NCBI GenBank assembly: GCA_003224135.1
Contig: QHYO01000422.1
Coordinates: forward strand, 1 to 6,724
Direction of reading: 5' to 3'
From: Acidobacteriota bacterium
GTDB lineage: Bacteria; Acidobacteriota; Terriglobia; Acidiferrales; UBA7541
DNA length: 6,724 nucleotides
The translations under genes and the position numbers were made by a program. Below the pieces are notes generated by a model, which was given only the letters and a program-made list of their open reading frames with translations, did no database searches and was not told the DNA's origin. Positions within the stretch are counted from its first letter, which is position 1; the number at the start of each line of letters is the position of its first letter. This document shows, in pieces, positions 5,505 to 6,724 of the stretch.

Positions 5505-6724
5505 CTAGTGGCCGGCCGCGGCGGTCACCATGCCGCGTTCGGCCTGGGCTTTCGCGAGCCCGGGCGCAATCTCCTCGAACACGGCGAGATGCTTGTCGAT
5601 GTCTGCTTCCGTGTGCTGCACGGAAATGGTCCACTGCTCGTCCCACCAGTAGGGTTGCGCAAGCACGCCGCGATTTACCATCGCAAACCAATAGTGCCGC
5701 CACAGGTCAACATCAATTTTCGTCCAGTCGCGGTAATTCCGGATTTCCTGAGGATAAAGCATCAGCGCACCGTTCACGCCGGCGCTTGCGACGTAGGCTT
5801 TCAGTCCGACTTTGCTGACGATCGTGCGATAACCTTCCGTCAACTTCTTGCTGAGCTTGCCAACGTGCGCGTAATTTTCGCGCGTCAGCACTTCGCGGAA
5901 AGTCGCAAGTCCCGCCGCCATGGCTACGCGGTTGGTGTTGTACGTGCCGCCGTGAAAAACTTTGTGATCGGAGATCAAGCCCATCACTTTGCGGCTTGCG
6001 CCGAAAGCGCCGAGCGGCAATCCGCCGCCGATCGATTTGGCAAGACAGATCATGTCCGGCTTCACGCCAAAATAATCGCTGGCTCCGCCCCAGGCGAGTT
6101 TTGCGCCAGTTTTCACTTCGTCGAAAATCAGCAGAGCGCCGTTGGCATCGCAAAGTCTCCGCAAGCCTTCCAGAAAACCTGGCTGCGGAATACAAAGTCC
6201 CACGTTCATCAAGATCGGTTCGAGGATGATCGCTGCGATCTCGCCGGGATACTGTTTGAAGCGGTTCTCAACGCTTTTCAAATTGTTGAAGCTCGCCACC
6301 ACCACATTGTCCACAGCGGATTTCGGGACGCCACCGCCGCCCGCCACGGAGTTCGGCGCGTTTTCATCACCGTATTCGGTTTCTTTGGGTTTGACGCTGA
6401 CTAGTGCAGCGTCGTGCAGTCCGTGGTACGCCCCTTCGAACTTGATAATTCTGTCGCGGTTCGTTGCGGCACGAGCGATGCGACATGCGTGCATCGTCAC
6501 TTCCGTGCCACTCGAACCGAAACGAACCATCTCCACCGGATAGCGCGCGCAAATTTCTTCCGCAAGTTCCCATTCCTGGACGTGCGGCATGCCAAAGGTT
6601 GTGCCCTCGTGGAGTTTGGTTTCGACAGCCTTCACTACTGCCGGATGGCAGTGCCCGGCCATCAGCGCGCCAAAGCAAAGATTGTGGTCGAGATATTCGT
6701 TGCCGTCGATATCGTGAATCTTGC
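5505..6724 (-). CDS. Class III PLP aminotransferase, glutamate-1-semialdehyde-aminomutase-like, 5' end outside window
   Basis: PLP-dependent aminotransferase, cytoplasmic. The frame is open to the right edge; 405 complete codons are visible, and the family is usually 420-460 residues, so some 20-50 N-terminal residues are missing. The first ATG in view (6662) is internal, because the conserved KIHDIDGNEYLDHN precedes it. Numbering from the first whole codon: SSGTEVTMHACRIAR from 70 (PLP phosphate), GAYHG to 101, Glu168 in ILEPI, Asp201 in IFDEVKTG (binds the pyridine N), Schiff-base Lys229 in LAKSIGGGLPLGAFG, and HGGTYNTNR at 257-265. The layout is closest to HemL-type enzymes, but the last motif and an aromatic C-terminal patch (YWWDEQW, 358-364) are unlike HemL, and the catabolic neighbours argue against heme synthesis. 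A diamine, omega-amino or beta-amino substrate is possible. Class assignment is firm, substrate is not. Confidence 0.88.
   Translation of the reverse strand, partial: KIHDIDGNEYLDHNLCFGALMAGHCHPAVVKAVETKLHEGTTFGMPHVQEWELAEEICARYPVEMVRFGSSGTEVTMHACRIARAATNRDRIIKFEGAYHGLHDAALVSVKPKETEYGDENAPNSVAGGGGVPKSAVDNVVVASFNNLKSVENRFKQYPGEIAAIILEPILMNVGLCIPQPGFLEGLRRLCDANGALLIFDEVKTGAKLAWGGASDYFGVKPDMICLAKSIGGGLPLGAFGASRKVMGLISDHKVFHGGTYNTNRVAMAAGLATFREVLTRENYAHVGKLSKKLTEGYRTIVSKVGLKAYVASAGVNGALMLYPQEIRNYRDWTKIDVDLWRHYWFAMVNRGVLAQPYWWDEQWTISVQHTEADIDKHLAVFEEIAPGLAKAQAERGMVTAAAGH

Noticed and set aside
5394..6404. Long plus-strand open frame (336 codons) opposite the GSA-like aminotransferase and permease start
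   Set aside because: Antisense shadow spanning two genes and the intergenic hairpin; composition unlike a folded protein and no recognisable motif.
5505..6662. ATG at 6662 as the true start of the GSA-like aminotransferase
   Set aside because: The frame continues upstream to the window edge with the conserved aminotransferase sequence DIDGNEYLDHN, so this Met is internal.

Overview
The window is a tightly packed, one-directional cluster of five genes, all on the minus strand. It holds no RNA gene, mobile element, CRISPR array or large repeat that I can see. Base composition is moderately GC-rich (mid-50s percent by eye, not computed) and Shine-Dalgarno sites are clear, so this is a bacterial chromosome. 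The protein style would fit a soil or environmental lineage such as Acidobacteriota, but this is a weak inference from general impression and no marker gene is present.

In transcription order (right to left): (1) a class III PLP aminotransferase related to glutamate-1-semialdehyde aminomutase, 5' end outside the window (6724-5505); (2) a 12-helix APC-superfamily amino acid/amine permease starting at TTG (5432-4014); (3) an NAD(P)-dependent aldehyde dehydrogenase with a betaine-aldehyde/aminoaldehyde-dehydrogenase-like C-terminus (3979-2498); (4) 4-aminobutyrate aminotransferase GabT (2411-1041); (5) succinate-semialdehyde dehydrogenase GabD, running off the left edge (1030-1). Gaps are 72, 34, 86 and 10 bases, so most or all of it is probably one operon. 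A terminator-like hairpin with a six-T tract follows the aldehyde dehydrogenase stop and could divide it into an upstream block and a gabT-gabD block. Another strong hairpin sits between genes 1 and 2.

GabT and GabD together turn 4-aminobutyrate (GABA) into succinate through succinate semialdehyde, which is well supported by motifs. The upstream part repeats the same chemistry: an aminotransferase plus an aldehyde dehydrogenase, with a transporter. The order aminotransferase - permease - ALDH - aminotransferase - ALDH suggests stepwise oxidation of a diamine or amino-compound taken up by the permease, for example putrescine to 4-aminobutyraldehyde to GABA to succinate semialdehyde to succinate. 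The first half of that scheme is a hypothesis: the substrates of genes 1-3 cannot be read from sequence alone. I found no clearly new type of system; the points of most interest are the unassigned GSA-like aminotransferase, the two intergenic hairpins and a cysteine cluster in GabT.
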